Positions 1 to 13,599 of a stretch of 64,000 nt of DNA are shown here, in pieces. The position numbers and the translations under genes were made by a program. Source of the DNA: Nymphaea colorata (taxonomy: Eukaryota > Streptophyta > Magnoliopsida > Nymphaeales > Nymphaeaceae); assembly GCF_008831285.2 (NCBI RefSeq), contig NC_045138.2, positions 18,011,934-18,075,933 on the forward strand. The letters run 5' to 3'. Position 1 is the first letter of the stretch, and each line of letters begins with the position of its first letter. The notes beneath the pieces are model-generated. The model saw nothing but the letters and a program-made list of their open reading frames with translations. It made no database searches and had not been told where the DNA came from.

Positions 1-1594
1 CACTCCACTAGTCTTTCCAGGAAGCTAATTGTAAAATCTGAAGCTGGGTGGCTGTTCATTGCAACCTCACTAAGAAAACAGAAGAGAGAAAATGAGGCAT
101 GACCAACCATAAGTGCTCTTTGATGAGCATCGACATTACAAAAGATGCTAGTAACCTGTTCATCATTCAAGCAGTCTGGAAGATCATGTAGAAACACTTG
201 TAGACAGGAAGCAGCAGTTACTGGGGAGTTTTCATGCAAAGCATACTCCATAAGGTTGACTGCGTCCTGCCTGCTGCAAACCATAGCTGCAAGCTTCCGA
301 TCACAAACATCTTTAAGCTTTTCACAACAAAACTTGTTTGCAAAGCTCAATATTTCAAGTATTGATTCTGCAGGCAAATCCTTCAACTCATTGGTCTGGC
401 TAAATTCACTTATTGCCCTCATACTCAACGGAGAGATCCCATTCTCAGATAGATCAATTTCTTCCTGTGATGATTCCGTGAAACATCCATTGAGCATCGT
501 CCGGAAAGGAATAGATAGAGCTGCCATCTTTTGGCGATCACACTCTACCTTATCATCTCCTATCTTGAATATCACATAATCAGAAAGGCCTATAGTGTTA
601 TAATCTCCGGTCTTTATGTCTTGAGAACCCTGAGCCCCAAAATCAAGTTGCGAAGACGCAATGTCCAAATAACCAAACTCTTGAGTACATTTGCCACAAG
701 AGGCAAGCAAATCAGCGATCAATTCTTCTCCTTGCTTTTCATACTTCAACCATGCACCAAAAACCAGCCGCTCGTGTATGGTGCTGGCGTTCAGCCAAGC
801 AGACCTGAGGCTTCGGCGAAGCAATTTCACCTCCCCAAGACCCCGAAACACATGAAACTGCAACAAATAGAGGCTTGCCTTGTCATGGACGTCAGAATTC
901 TCGAGCTCTTCGTGAATCTGAGCTAGGATCTCAACATAATCGAGTGGCTTAAAATGTGGAAGGATCGGTGGTTCTGCTACCTTGACGAGAGGTTCACTAT
1001 GACAACAACAAGCACAAACATTAGCTTCGAACCGAATGAGAAAACAGAACCCGAAAGAAGACGAACTACTGACGGCAATTGCTCATAGAAGCAGTTCAAC
1101 GGGGGTAGAATCCGACCACAGAACTAAAAACAATGAAGCCAAACGTTTTTTAAATTGATGTAGAGAAGAAAGACCCAGCTAAGGGGAAAACTCAATAAGA
1201 AATTGCATCTTAAAAAAGGGAAAATGGGTTCAAATGTTACTTTCTGCACTAGGAATCACCAATTTTTACACGAATTAGATGATCACAGTACCAAAATACA
1301 TATCCCTTAACATGGGCGCAGAAACCTACCAACAGGAACAACCAGAGCGACGGGAACGCAAACCCAATATTTCAGACAGAAGCCGCTCAAGTATGGTTAT
1401 TGCTGTCAGATAGGATGCCCAGAAGAACCGAATGGACAAACGGAAGAGAGACAGAGAGAGAGAGAGAGAGCTTACTTGCAGGAATACGAAGCGAGCTTGG
1501 CAAGCTTCCCCCTCTCAACCTGAAGCCATGACTGAGGGTTAAGGGCATGCAGTTGGGTCTCCTTACACGAGTCTGAAAAGAAGGGCTTTCTCAT
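1..1594 (-). CDS. EOL1: ETO1-like (EOL1-type) BTB-TPR protein, copy 1, 5' part only (runs off left edge)
   Basis: This is the 5' part of a CUL3 substrate-adaptor gene that in the known family binds type-2 ACC synthases and limits ethylene synthesis. Exon 1 is 1476-1594, starting at the ATG of MRKPFFSDSC; the family motif HALNPQSWLQVERGKL is intact. Its donor reads TGCAA|GTAAGC. Exon 2 begins at 996 after an acceptor ending TCATAG and stays open to position 1 (332 codons), covering the N-terminal CUL3-side region, the BTB domain and part of the following BACK-like region. The TPR half would lie left of the window. Against copy 2 this exon has 21 substitutions and no indels or stops, so nothing visible makes it a pseudogene. 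A one-base difference near 1030 lies in intron 1 and does not shift the reading frame. Identity with ETO1/EOL1 is from recognised motifs; the choice of EOL1 over ETO1 is by N-terminus and is an inference. Confidence 0.88.
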
Positions 1595-2117
1595 ACCACC
1601 AAACAAGAAACCTCTTCTCTCTTCCCCAGGTCTCCAAAATCCTCCTCTGGATCCCACAGGGTTCGTCAAGAAGCACAACAGAGCTACAACAAACCTCCCA
1701 CTCTGAACCAAATATATCCAGAACCTTTGCACCACAAAGAAAAGGCGCTCAAAACACCCACAGCCCCTACCAAAACCTTAGAAACTTTGAAGCAGACAAA
1801 GGGGGAAAATTAGAGGAAAAGAAAAAAAAGCCCTCCTCTGATCTCCAAAACTATACCTCACACTCACAGGCTCACAGCAAGAACCAAATAACAAAAGAAA
1901 AGGGGAAAAAAAAACCCCACTATTTTAATCCCAAAATAATCCTACCGAGCGGAAAAGGATTTAAAGAAAAGGGGGAGAACACACAAACTGTAGCCACAAA
2001 AGCAACAGAACTTATACCACTGTTGGGAAATGGAGCCAATAACCAGAAAAACGAAAATAGGCCGCACAAAAAAAGGAAGAAAAAGACCTTTACTCTGCTC
2101 AAACGGCTCTATTTCAC

Positions 2118-2152
<35 letters not shown>

Positions 2153-2850
2153 CTAGTCAAATTTTTTTTTCAACTACTGAACTCTCCCAATGGTTCACGC
2201 AGAGTGAATCAGTGTGCCACCATGACTTTTTATTCCATTAAAAGAGAAGAGAACTGCAGAGAAGATAACAGAAATCTCTGACACCCTCATTATTGCAGGG
2301 GAAGGGAGGAAAAACCCATTGTGCATATGCCAAGGTTCCGAAAAATGCAATAGAAAAAAGAGAGCCCAACCACAAATGAATGCATCGGCCGCCCTTAAAT
2401 AAGAAAGCAGTAAAACATTTCTTTCGCAGATTGTTGGCATTTAAGAGGATTGATCCGGTGGAGGCTGACCCTTCCCGGCAGTGGTGTGAGGACCATCCAC
2501 CTTTTTAGTGGCGCGTATAAAGCCAGCTTGCTCTGCTCAAGATGAGGCCTTTTGGACCTCGGTCTGTCTGCCTCTGGTAACTCCCCACCATGCTTCAGTC
2601 AAATCACCGGCACCCAAGAATCTAGAATTTGTTGTCAACTCGTTCTTTTTACCTTGTCTTTCATAACTGCAGTATATACTATCCTTTTTAGATCTGGTCT
2701 TGAGATATTTTGGCAAAAAAAAAAAAACAACAGAAGAAAACTGGATTTTTGTTGGACGCACAAGTAAATAAGCTCGACAAGATATACACGCCTGACATGA
2801 ATATAGATAAAAAAAAAAAAAAACAGCAAGATTTAGGCGTTTTTTCTATG
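1595..2850 (-). promoter_or_regulatory. Upstream/5' UTR region of ETO1-like copy 1
   Basis: This region lies 5' of the copy 1 start codon and is closely matched by 28032-29220 upstream of copy 2. It has no convincing coding potential. A (GA)n tract at 2121-2150 is long here and reduced to a few units in copy 2. I could not fix a transcription start or TATA box on the gene strand. Confidence 0.5.
2121..2150. repeat. (GA)n microsatellite
   Basis: About 15 GA units upstream of ETO1-like copy 1; the copy 2 counterpart near 28560 has only about four. Confidence 0.9.
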
Positions 2851-5800
2851 CTTAATCTCACTGTAAAAGCACAAGGCTTGCAAAAAACATAAGCGTTATA
2901 AGACCAACAAAGTTAAGAACTCCCACAAAGAAAATCTTATTTTTAATTCAGATAAGCTAACATTTTTTTCCCTTGGAGAATCGAATTTCAGTGTTTATAG
3001 AGCTGTGACCAACTACATAGGAAGCCATCGCAGTCACACATAAGGACTTCATCACCACCAGAAACTATGTGTTCCTGTTTAACTTTATAATCTGATAACA
3101 GAACTAAAAAAGTGAAAAAGAAATTGCTTAACTACCATCTTTGGTGAGAATTATTATAATTTAATGGCAATAATACTGGGATGGGGTCACCTGGTCAATC
3201 AAACATCATGTGCACTGCCAATCTGGTGACATCGACATGATTAGTTTCTTCAGAATTAAAAAAAACCAGGAACAAGATGAACTCCGTTTATGGCCGATCT
3301 CCATGGCATTTCCTAGAGAGAGAAACCGGAAGGGAGACGTTTGGCTTCATTAGTGTACGGCTCTGAGCGCACATGGAGGGGGTGGCTCCTCCTTTTCGTA
3401 TCCTTCGCTTAATAGGTTACCAGCTGTGACAGTGCTGTAGCACATCGCGTCTCATGCCTTCCCTCATCTTTCTGTAGTGTCATCATTAATTACTTTTAAT
3501 TAGTTGATTAATCAGTTAATTAACTACTCTATCTTGTTGACTGTATCGAATTAAAATCGCTTTTTGATGATGTGATACATGATTCTTGTGTGTGAGTTTT
3601 TTCAGCACACCCAAATCCAACATTCGTTAAAACAAGCGTTCAAGTTTGGACATAATTGAATTTCAAACCTGAGAAAGAACGGGGTTTGACTAAGGGTCCG
3701 AACAACGCCAAAGCCTTCACCCAACTTTTCATCCACATAGATTGCTTTGGTGCATAAAAGTGGTGGCATTATTGCGCTTAAACTTGCTAGTCAGTGACCC
3801 ATCATTTTCAGCACAATGAATTGACACTTTGGAGGTTTGAAAGGGTGATTGGTCGCCTGCTAGACCCTAGAGATCCCGTTGTACCAAAGTCCAAACCGAG
3901 AGGTTTAGATTTTGGAACTATACCACTTAGAATAAAAATGGCAATGGATCAAATTAAAATATGATATTATCGTGACAATGTCATATTATTCTCAAATTAT
4001 TAAATTCAACGAAAGCTAGATCCTCATTTTTACATATAATCAGGTTTAGATGTCCGTTAAGATGTTTGCTTGTTTCTAAGAAAAAGTGTACACGGTATCT
4101 GCATCCGAATACTAATTGAATCAAAAATAAGTTTTCTTATCGAACATAACTTCTTCAATTCTCACTCAATCATATATTTAAATTATATCCAAACATAATG
4201 ACGGGGCTGCGAATCGGGCCGGGTACGTACTCAGACCAACTGGAATCTGAGTTCATACGCTAAAACTAATTATGGGGCCAGTTAGGTGGGTCCAATAACT
4301 TATTTTTAATATTATTTTATTCAAATACATATAATTATATATTTTATTATAATTATTATATGTATAAATTAAAGTATATTTAAAAATATAAATTTTATTA
4401 TCATAAGATTGGCCCAGGCCTGAGGCTCGGGGTTGCAGGCAGCCTGGCTAGGCCCGAGCTATGTTTCTTTTTTTTTTTTTTTTTTATAAATATACAATGT
4501 AGTGTGGTTTTGAGATCCTCATAGCTGAAATCCACAATTTGTTGAAACTGTAGATTTCGGCCATTGTTGATTTTGGATCCCCCGGACCTGAGATCCATGG
4601 GCGTTGTTGTTCATTCGTTGGAATTAACGTACATAAATCATAAAGATAGGTTTCTATTGTCATCATAATCATAGGTTTCTTTTGTCATCGTAGAAAAGTA
4701 AAGTCCAATACAAGAAACCAGACTTGAAAATCTAGTCTCCTTTTATGAATCGCTTTACTAATTTCTCTATCTTTATATATATATATATATATATAACTGA
4801 AACACATAGATAATATCTTCTATTGGTTTTTGAACTTGATGCATGCACCAATTTTTGACACAATTTCTTGTTCATATTGAAGCCCCCAATAAAATGTCAT
4901 ATTCTATGAAAGTCAATAATTAATTACAAGTAGGGTTGATTGGTTGTGCGATCCACCAAATCGTTTTACTCAGGGAAGTATAAATGGTGGTTTCGATTAG
5001 ACCTAAGCACTATCGAAATGGATGCAATCCAACCTTGCCGGAATCGCATTCTTCTGTTTGAGCTGCCATTAAGATAGGTTTGAGATTATTATAGTTCTAT
5101 AATCCCCAAGGTTCATGACTATCAACTAAAGTATCGCACATCTATCAAGAAATGACATATATAAGAATCGAACTGACGACAAGACTTTTGCTGACACACC
5201 AGTCCGACCAGCTACACTATGCACATCAATGAATACAAACATGCATGTATTATCCTTGTAAGGCTTGAATTATTATCGAAGCAATCTATTAGAACTATTT
5301 TGTTATCTATCTCTTACCATACCACAATATTCATACTTTTAATCAACTACATGCACATTTTGTATATAATAACAAAGATTAGGGTTAGGGTTTTGAGGCA
5401 TATATATTTGGCATGACATGAACATGATGAAGCTAAAACGATCCCCACATGCAATCGCGGGTCCATTAGACACTTCATCATTATGCCATGTTTCAATTTC
5501 TTAAACTTGAAAAACAAATATTTGTGGTTCCAAGATCATAGTCAAACTTCCAGTGGCCCTGAAGCATGTAGTATTCATTTATTAGAACAAAATATTGGAT
5601 CGTGTCTAGCATCATTTGGACATTGTCATCATCAAGTATCGTCTCATCTTCCTAGTTGCATGTACCATGAGTTGTCTTCCGTCTGAAGTCATTTCATTTC
5701 CGAGTGTGTGACAGGTTCTTCCTATGTTGGCTTACCAGCTACTTTTCCATCCTAGGGCAAGCAGATCAGCTCGAACTTTTATTTATATACACGAAGCAAT

Positions 5801-5928
5801 TAAAGTAACTATCTGGTTTCGTTATATCAAAGCTGGATTTATATTTTAAATGTGTTATATAGCTGCTCTTTGTAAACAAATTTAACACGGGGATCTTAAT
5901 CACTTGAACTCCTTGATCTTTTTAGTTG

Positions 5929-5959
<31 letters not shown>

Positions 5960-7088
5960 AATTTCATAAGAATTGTTTTCTGATGGTTCGAAAAGCACAT
6001 TTTAACCAAGAAACTGGTTGGCTTAATACTTTTTCAGTTCTAAATAACTCTTAAGATCATCACCATATCTAGTAAAAAGTAATAAACCGAGTTAATAGTC
6101 CTTTTTCCTGTAAATAGATAAGAAGTTGTACACTTCTTCCAATTTTTTTTTTCCCTTCTGCTTGGAGAGAGTTGTTGACTTGCCCCCAAAATATAACGAG
6201 TGCTAAAGGTTGTTGGCTTGCTCCCAAGACAAGCAAATTTAATCTAATTTAGTTTATCATGTCCTTGAATCAAGGAGACTTTTGGGTTCCAGAAAAGGAA
6301 AAAGTATTGGAACCAACTGATCCAACAAACCTCTCCATTGTCAACTCTCTATTCGATCATGAGACTTTCAATTGGATATTGAAAGATTGCTGATCGGGTA
6401 AAAAGATTCAACTGCTGAAGAATATAATATATTACTTTTTGCTGCATTGGCATGTTTCTTTTTACTTTTTGAACGGGTGAAGAAAACATAGCCCGCTGTC
6501 CGAGGCAAAGGGGCTAGCCAGTTACAACCTTTAAAATTTGAAATATATATAAAGAAAGTATGATGAAACTTTGAAAAGAGTTTCCCTCCTGAAAATTTTG
6601 ATAAAATAATAGCAACATTAGGAGGAACAGTTTGATTGATATAATTTCTCAGATATGTGGTTCTGATGTTACAGACTGTGTGTGTCTGATTTTAAATCCG
6701 CGGATCTCAAATCTTGAGAATATGACACGTATCTCACCACAATCTTGTGCCTCCTTCAATACATTTTGATGTCGTTACGGAACCGGAAGGCTACATTTAC
6801 GAAACGGCACTTTTTTCTTTGTTTTGTACAGAGCGCCTGTTTTGGTGGATGCAAACACGAGCCGTTTTGTCCCTGCTTTGTAAGTTGCACGTTTGACGTT
6901 ACTGTCTCTATTTCGGTCATGTTAGAAAATATTTTGATATTAAAAATTTCAAAAAAGAGTTGATATTTGTTACATATTTGGATTTGAATTCAATTGCAAA
7001 TATGTGAATAAAATTTTATTCCATACATGTATATATGATAAAAACCCACTTCCAAAATATACAGATACTGAATATAGGAATTTTAACT
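2851..7088. other. Copy-1-specific 4.2 kb block, no gene seen
   Basis: Sequence between two points that in copy 2 are only about 615 bases apart (29220-29837). It is AT-rich, has (TA)n runs near 4768-4793 and 5934-5956, a GC-rich repeat-like stretch at about 4200-4470 and a short telomere-like string near 5382. Open frames are short and unrecognised. Either an insertion in copy 1 or a deletion in copy 2 would produce this; I saw no clear terminal repeats at the edges. Confidence 0.6.
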
Positions 7089-7390
7089 AGCAATATTGAC
7101 GTTTATTATTCAATAAAAACATTTATTTAAGACCAAGTTCAAATTAGATCGAATGTCATTTCTTGGGACTTGTTCCGATTTGGTTCCTTAATCGGACGTT
7201 ACATTTTTTTCTCATACCTATCTCATTTAAAATAATTTGTCAGAATTCAGTCCATTAACATTCCTAAATGCATTGCCCGCTACTTCAGAGTTTAAGTCGA
7301 GCCCTGCTGCTCACGTTAAAATCAAGTTAAAAAAAAAACAATTTATTACTCTTACAACTTCATTAATATATCTGCCGTTACATGGTTTTA

Positions 7391-7490
7391 ATACAACTCG
7401 ACAACATTTATATTAATATTACATGCGTTTAATACAACTCGACAACATTTATATTAATATTACATGCTTTTAATACAACTCGACAACATT
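7391..7490. repeat. 41-bp tandem repeat, about 2.4 units
   Basis: The unit beginning ATACAACTCGACAACATT recurs at 7391, 7432 and 7473. This stretch is specific to copy 1. Confidence 0.85.
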
Positions 7491-7514
7491 AAAGATCAAC
7501 AGTGGATCTTGAGT

Positions 7515-8549
7515 ATACATTTTTACGAAAAGAGTACTAATGAGTAAATATATGAGTATGCGTGGACTTCTTAGAAAGTAAGTGAAAGTCCATAATTTTC
7601 TTTACTTTTGGAGCCAACGTATCAGTTCTCCAAGAGAATGTTGTTCTTATTTTCCGTGAGCACGTTGAAGAGATATTTGAACCATCTACGGAGCAGCGGT
7701 AAATTAAACTCTTTTCTAACTGATAAGGACAGTAAAAATAAATAAATAAATAAACGCAGAAACAATTAACTAAGACACCGATGAGAGTTGCAATCTTCTC
7801 GCAAACACGCACTTCCTTAAAAAAAAAAAGTTGATTATAATTTTTTTTAAAGAAACATTATGAGGTTTGATTTTCAAGGGACATAATATAGCGGATCGGA
7901 TTAACCAAACAAAAACTATAACTATGCATTGGCATTATGCTCATTATCTTGACTTAACATAGATTGATTGGGCAGCTGCTGGTTCGAGAGCAGTTGTTGG
8001 TTTGGTGCCCGCAAACATCAAATTTCTACCGACGGTACGAAGCAGGTATATCGCCCAGGCGAGGGGTTAACCAAACTTAGGATTTTATTTTCCCAACGGC
8101 GAAGGCGAAGTTTCTCGGCTTGAGTGCAGTTTTCTTATGTCACAAGAAATAAAAGAAATTTGAAGCCAGGAAAGGAAAACCCAGTCTCAAACTCTCCTAC
8201 CAATAGGAGTAAAACCTTTACCTCAAAATAATACTTCTTCCTTTGGCATCCTCACACCATGCTAGCTAACTAGTTCTCCTAATGAGGGCAAAGCTCCAAT
8301 ATGGCTCAAAAGAGCAGAGATGATCATTAAATTCTGAATTGAGATATAAATCGCAATTTCAAAATTGCAATATTGTCATACAATAACAAGTATATCACAT
8401 ATTTCTAAAGATAGAAGCTTAGATTTTTTTTTTATTGTGTCTTCAACTCATGCAAAAATCTTATGTGCAAAACTTAGTTTTGAGCGGAAATTTTTGGCGA
8501 AAGAGCACTAATTCAAAAAACTTTAAACCCTAAGAACAATTGAATGACA

Positions 8550-8606
<57 letters not shown>

Positions 8607-9356
8607 TAAATAATTAATGAAGTGACACTTAATATGAAAAAAGCAAATAGTCGGTGCGACCCAACATATAAATAAATGAATTTTATGGGATAGTGTGGGC
8701 AACTGCCTGCACAACCCGCATGTGGGTTGCCGCTGAGTTTCAGCAAATTATAGTTACGCGTTCACATTCTCAGAAGTGAAGAAGAAGCTGAATTTCTTTT
8801 AATTTATTCATTTTTTTCTGGATGATTTTATTTTTTAATTTTAATTTATTTTGTTTAGTTCTAACTGCTACATCCAAAATACATGCATGGGCCCATTAAA
8901 TTGAGTATTGAAACTTGCAAGTGGAATAGTTGGGAGAATTATTAGTTTTGGTGTGCCCAATAACTCTACCCACCGACAACCCCACTATCATACCACCTCC
9001 CTCTCTCTCTCTCTCTACATAAAAAGTAGCTGGGGATGCCTATAATGGGTCGGAATTATCTTATTACGACCCTAAATTTGGATCTGGTAAAAATTGATCC
9101 AAATAATATATGGATTTTGGACATGGTACTTGAAATTTTCAAGTGAATCAATGCAAATTTGAGATCCAACAAAGATCTAACCTTACTATGCGTGTTGGTA
9201 AGCAGCCAGTCTCCATTTCAAGTGTTATGGGTGTCAACCTCATGTGTTGATTGAAAAAAAGAAAAGAAGGAAAGGGTGGGGGACATGGGGCGAGCAACGT
9301 GTAAGTTGAAGCACGTAGGGAATTACACATCGTTTTACTCAAAACAAGCTCTATAC
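7515..9356. other. Duplicated non-coding block (copy 1)
   Basis: Matches about 30908-32566. It contains a long (TA)n run at 8552-8604. A segment at about 7970-8170 is well preserved in both copies but reads as different, broken frames in each, so it is not supported as coding. Confidence 0.6.
8552..8604. repeat. (TA)n microsatellite
   Basis: About 26 TA units; the paralogous run in copy 2 is at about 31915-31956 and is shorter. Confidence 0.95.
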
Positions 9357-9360
9357 CTTA

Positions 9361-9524
9361 AGAGACAGTTTGACAACAATAACTTATTGTACTGTCCTAC
9401 GAATCTGCCTCAAAAAATGATGCATATTCATAAAACACTTGTTATGGTGTTCTACGAATTTACCATATTTTTTAGGGTAGATTCATGAAACATAATACAG
9501 TGTTACTATAGTCAAACAATTTCT
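9361..9524. mobile_element. Tourist-like MITE (copy 1)
   Basis: The ends are imperfect inverted repeats: AGAGACAGTTTGACAACAA at the left against AGAAATTGTTTGACTATAG from the right. It is AT-rich, has no coding capacity and contains the internal phrase TAGATTCATGAAAC shared with the other members of this family here. The copy 2 counterpart is about 32571-32735, so this insertion predates the duplication. Confidence 0.6.
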
Positions 9525-10719
9525 AAGGGGAAAAGAGGTTGGATGGGAGCTTTAGCTCTTTGCTGGGTGGTGGCCCGCGCATGCTCATCCGAAAATTAAC
9601 AATATCGGTATATGGAAAAAGTTAAAATTTATATGGTTAAAAATCAGATGTCAGAAGTTTTAAAAGTTGACAGTCTTAGCTGCCTCAGCTCATAAAATTC
9701 AATTTATACATCAATGTAATTTCCTTATATTTTTTTTTCATTTTTGTATTTTCATATAATTCACATGCATCTATATGCCCAGATTTGGATTCAAATTCAA
9801 ACTTAAGCAAAAGACAAGGGATTGGGTAGAAGCCTCGGCCCTTTGCATGGGGTAGGTCTACCTTGCTCTCCCGAAACCAAGAAGTCCGATCAGACACGAA
9901 ACCATTGGCATCCCACCTGGAAATGGAGAAATGACAGCTAAAATGCACGTAAATGCAGATTGCAACAGGATTAGATTGAGCTTCACTTCATCTGATGTGG
10001 ATAAAAAATGGCGAAGCCCAATATGAATATAGATCTAACTTAATGTATTGAAATATTTTAATCGCCCATAATAAAAAATACAACGGTAATGAAAATGATG
10101 CTCTAACATGGCAACATTGCTTGTGCAGATGGAAAAATGATACACATGTTTGTTCCCAACATCATGCCAACCAAAAGCAGACCTAAAGGGGGTGGTGTCT
10201 TATTTTATTGCTTAAGGATCATCGCCACATGATTTAACTTGTTTTTCAATTGATCTAGAAGTTGGTGTCTCTTCCCCAAGAGTTTTTAAGTTTGATTACG
10301 GACCATAGATCAAGGGTGAAGCCGGGATTTTTTTTTTTTTTTTTTATGGGGTAGTAGATTTTCAGAAAGACATTTGAAAATGTTTTGGAGAGGACGAATA
10401 TATGTTCAATTTTTTTATTGGGCCAAATTAAGATTTTTAAAAGTATTAATTAGTAAATTTTTATCTTACAAAATTTTGGGCCTCCTATTATGTCCTAGCT
10501 AGGGATACTAGGGCACAAAGGGAGCTTTGGGAAAGCTAGAAAAAAAGAAAATGAGAAAAGTGAGAAGAGTAAAAGATAAAAGAGAAATATGTGAATCCCT
10601 TTGAGCAAGAAAGTTTTCTTATTTTTGGCTGGAGTGGATAGAACTCCACACGACTTCCAATCAATACATAGCTTTTCATGTTAGAACTTTTTTATCATTG
10701 CCCAAGTAGGTAAGATATG

Positions 10720-10761
<42 letters not shown>

Positions 10762-13599
10762 TCTGGACTTAACTTTCTAACAAAGGCTGCTAATATTAGA
10801 ACCGTCTATTATGTTAGATCAAACAGTGCAAATTAAATTAGATGGTTGAGTGACTCTAAAAACCCACAGTCATTATTCTATTTTCCTTTATATATATATT
10901 GACGGTTAAGAGAAAAAAAAAATGTGATGAACATTAATACACACTTTCTTTAATATGGACAGGCTGATGGCTGAGTAACTCTGAATAGCTAAAATCATCA
11001 TTCACTCACTAAGGCCGTCATGTATATATATCGTAACTTGTGATTCCTTACGCAGAAAAAAAAAAAGATAGAAAAAAGATAAGGACTTCTAGATAGGTAA
11101 AATGTTGAAAAATGAAAGGAACAACAAAAAATACTAGGCATATTTCTACATCCCATACAACTTTTCTAGGAGACGCTCCCTTCCTTTGTTAAATAGAACA
11201 TAAACAACAAACCAATTTTTACATCATGATTTTGTGAATTGAAAATATCAGACCGTTAATCTTATGTTTGTTATAAAATCTTATTTACAGGTCGCATTTA
11301 AAAACTGTTTTCAGTAGAACCCAAGCTTATATATTGTCTATCCAATTGAATGTCTAAAAACTGGTTAGAAAATAAATGAACTAGTAAACGGTGAATAGAC
11401 AAACAAAATTAATTTTATATTTCTCTTCATTGAATGCTTAATAAAAAGCGTCATTAAATTAAAAAAAAAGTCTAAGAAGCAACTTTGTTTGGACACATAC
11501 AGGCGAAAATCTCTTTCATGTGTATAGATGAAATAGGTAGGAGACCAATCGCTTGGTTCATCCAGTCACGTTTTAGTTTAAAACCAATGATCGTATATTG
11601 TCTTTTTCATATGTAAAACTGTAAAAATCAACACAAAAACATATCTTTTGGTCCTAAAAATTAGGTTCATAATATAAAAAATTTCTAATTAATGATTAAT
11701 AAATTCTTATGAAATCTTTAAACAAGCCTCGAGATCCAAGTCTACCATAAACACCTTACAAGTGTGTTTGTTTCACCACAGATCTCAGAACTGCGGTGAT
11801 ATGAGATCTCTAGGGTTCCATGGATTCAAGGTCGGACCCCTCCCCTCCTTGAATCCGGTCTTCAATCTACTGTTTCTAACATGTAACATGGATTTAAGAT
11901 CCACGTTACAGAGATCTTCAGTTTGTTTAAACGGAAGATCTTGGGATGCATGCTCTCAGGTTGTATGCACGAGAATAGTCAAAACTCGATTGGAAATTTG
12001 TTGTAACCATGCTATCAAGTTTTCTGTCAAAGAACAATCCAAAGCTTGATACATGGAAAACCCGGATTAAATCTATTTGCGTTTGATTCCAGCGCTAGTT
12101 GATCCCTATTCGACTCCAGATTCAACTATGCTAGAATCCGATTAGGTTGGTCCCCATCACGAGTGCAACCCATAGGTCCCCATATATAGATCAACAAGTG
12201 CACCTTCTATGCCCATTCTCTAATAGATAAGTAAGAATATGGCAACAACATACAAAGGGAAATTGCAAGGAAGCGCCCCCTCTCCAACTTGCCTACTTGA
12301 TGCTGATTTCAAACTTTAGCATGAGTGGTGCTGCCTTTTCTGAAAGGTCAAATTAATTTCTTGGGCATATGTGTTATAGTCACTATTGCAAAAGGGGGGA
12401 TAACCAACATCTAATAATGCCGATTGGATGACTCATAGTGGAGCACATCCATATTCATATTACAACAATTATACATATGCAGTTGTTACATTCAATTGTA
12501 TCAACCAGTTCTAAGCCATTGAATAAGCATAAAATGAATAACTAAAACGCACGTAAACGGGTCAGCAAGTTAGTTACTTAAAATGAAAGGTGTAAAACAT
12601 ACTAAAAGAGAATCTGATTTTTTTTTATCTCATCTCCCGTTTTTGTCGCGTTTAATGGTTAATGATCAGATGAAGGAAGTGACACTATTAGAAGGCAAAG
12701 ACAGTAAAGATATACATATATATATCTACATTATATGATTATATCAGAAAGAAACAGGGAAGTAAACATTGAACACGATATTAGCAAGTGAAGACTACAA
12801 CTTCATTTCTTCAACTTTAATCACCATGAAGAAGGCGCACAAAATACTTTTTTTTTTTTTTTCTGAGAAATGACCAATATTTTCACTATTGTAGCGTAAA
12901 ATCCGTCGATTCATTCCTTGGCACGTGACAACTGCCAATCAATAGAGAAAAGAAAATCCCGAAACAAATATACCCTTCAATACTTTTTACATATTCTCCC
13001 TTTTCCCGAGGGGAAGAATATCCGTGGTAGGTTGAGCCCTAAGCTACACAAACTCCAAGACCATGCAGGTGGGTGGGAATTTAGAGGCCGTGGAATCCAA
13101 TCAAAAGATTGGAAAAGGAATGAAGCACGCTAAATCTAAGATGAGACCCTTCAAAAGGAAGTTGCACTCCTTTGTATCTGATAGGACACCACTTGATTGG
13201 AATAAACTTCGATCTACGTTAATGTGTAGGTGTAGGTGAAGGTGAAAATTAGTTTGGTCCTCTGAGTTGGTATGTGGATCAAGATTTTAACCAGTCAAGG
13301 AGCTCAAGTTACAAGGAAATTCCAGGATTTCAGGGTTGTTTTAATGTAAATAAAGTTCGTAGTTGTAAACAAGGCCGTGACTCGCATGCTTCGAGTTGAT
13401 GTGTTCGTCTAAAGAAAATTTCAAAGTTCGAAACAAGGCCATGTGTGAGACCTTGAACTTAAAAGGCTCCAAGGGAGGTCAAAACTTCTAAAAGCCGGAT
13501 GATTCTTTTGTTATGGGCTTAAATATGTGATGCAGAAGATTATTTGTTCATTCCCAAGATACCATGCTGATTTTTCCTTACTCTCAGCTTGTTTCGGAC
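9525..13599. other. Duplicated non-coding block (copy 1)
   Basis: Collinear with about 32736-38110. AT-rich, with a (TA)n run at 10722-10756 and poly-T near 10330 and 12850. No gene recognised; open frames are not kept between copies. Confidence 0.6.

Noticed and set aside
145-926. Plus-strand frames opposite ETO1-like exon 2
   Set aside because: They are antisense shadows of a well-supported minus-strand exon; the same shadows appear at 26714-27306.
1021-1060. One-base frameshift in ETO1-like copy 1 relative to the long copy 2 frame
   Set aside because: It lies upstream of the exon 2 acceptor (996), inside intron 1, so it does not affect the protein.
5375-5400. Telomere-like TTAGGGTTAGGGTTTT
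   Set aside because: Only about two units; too short for an interstitial telomere array, and common by chance in plant DNA.
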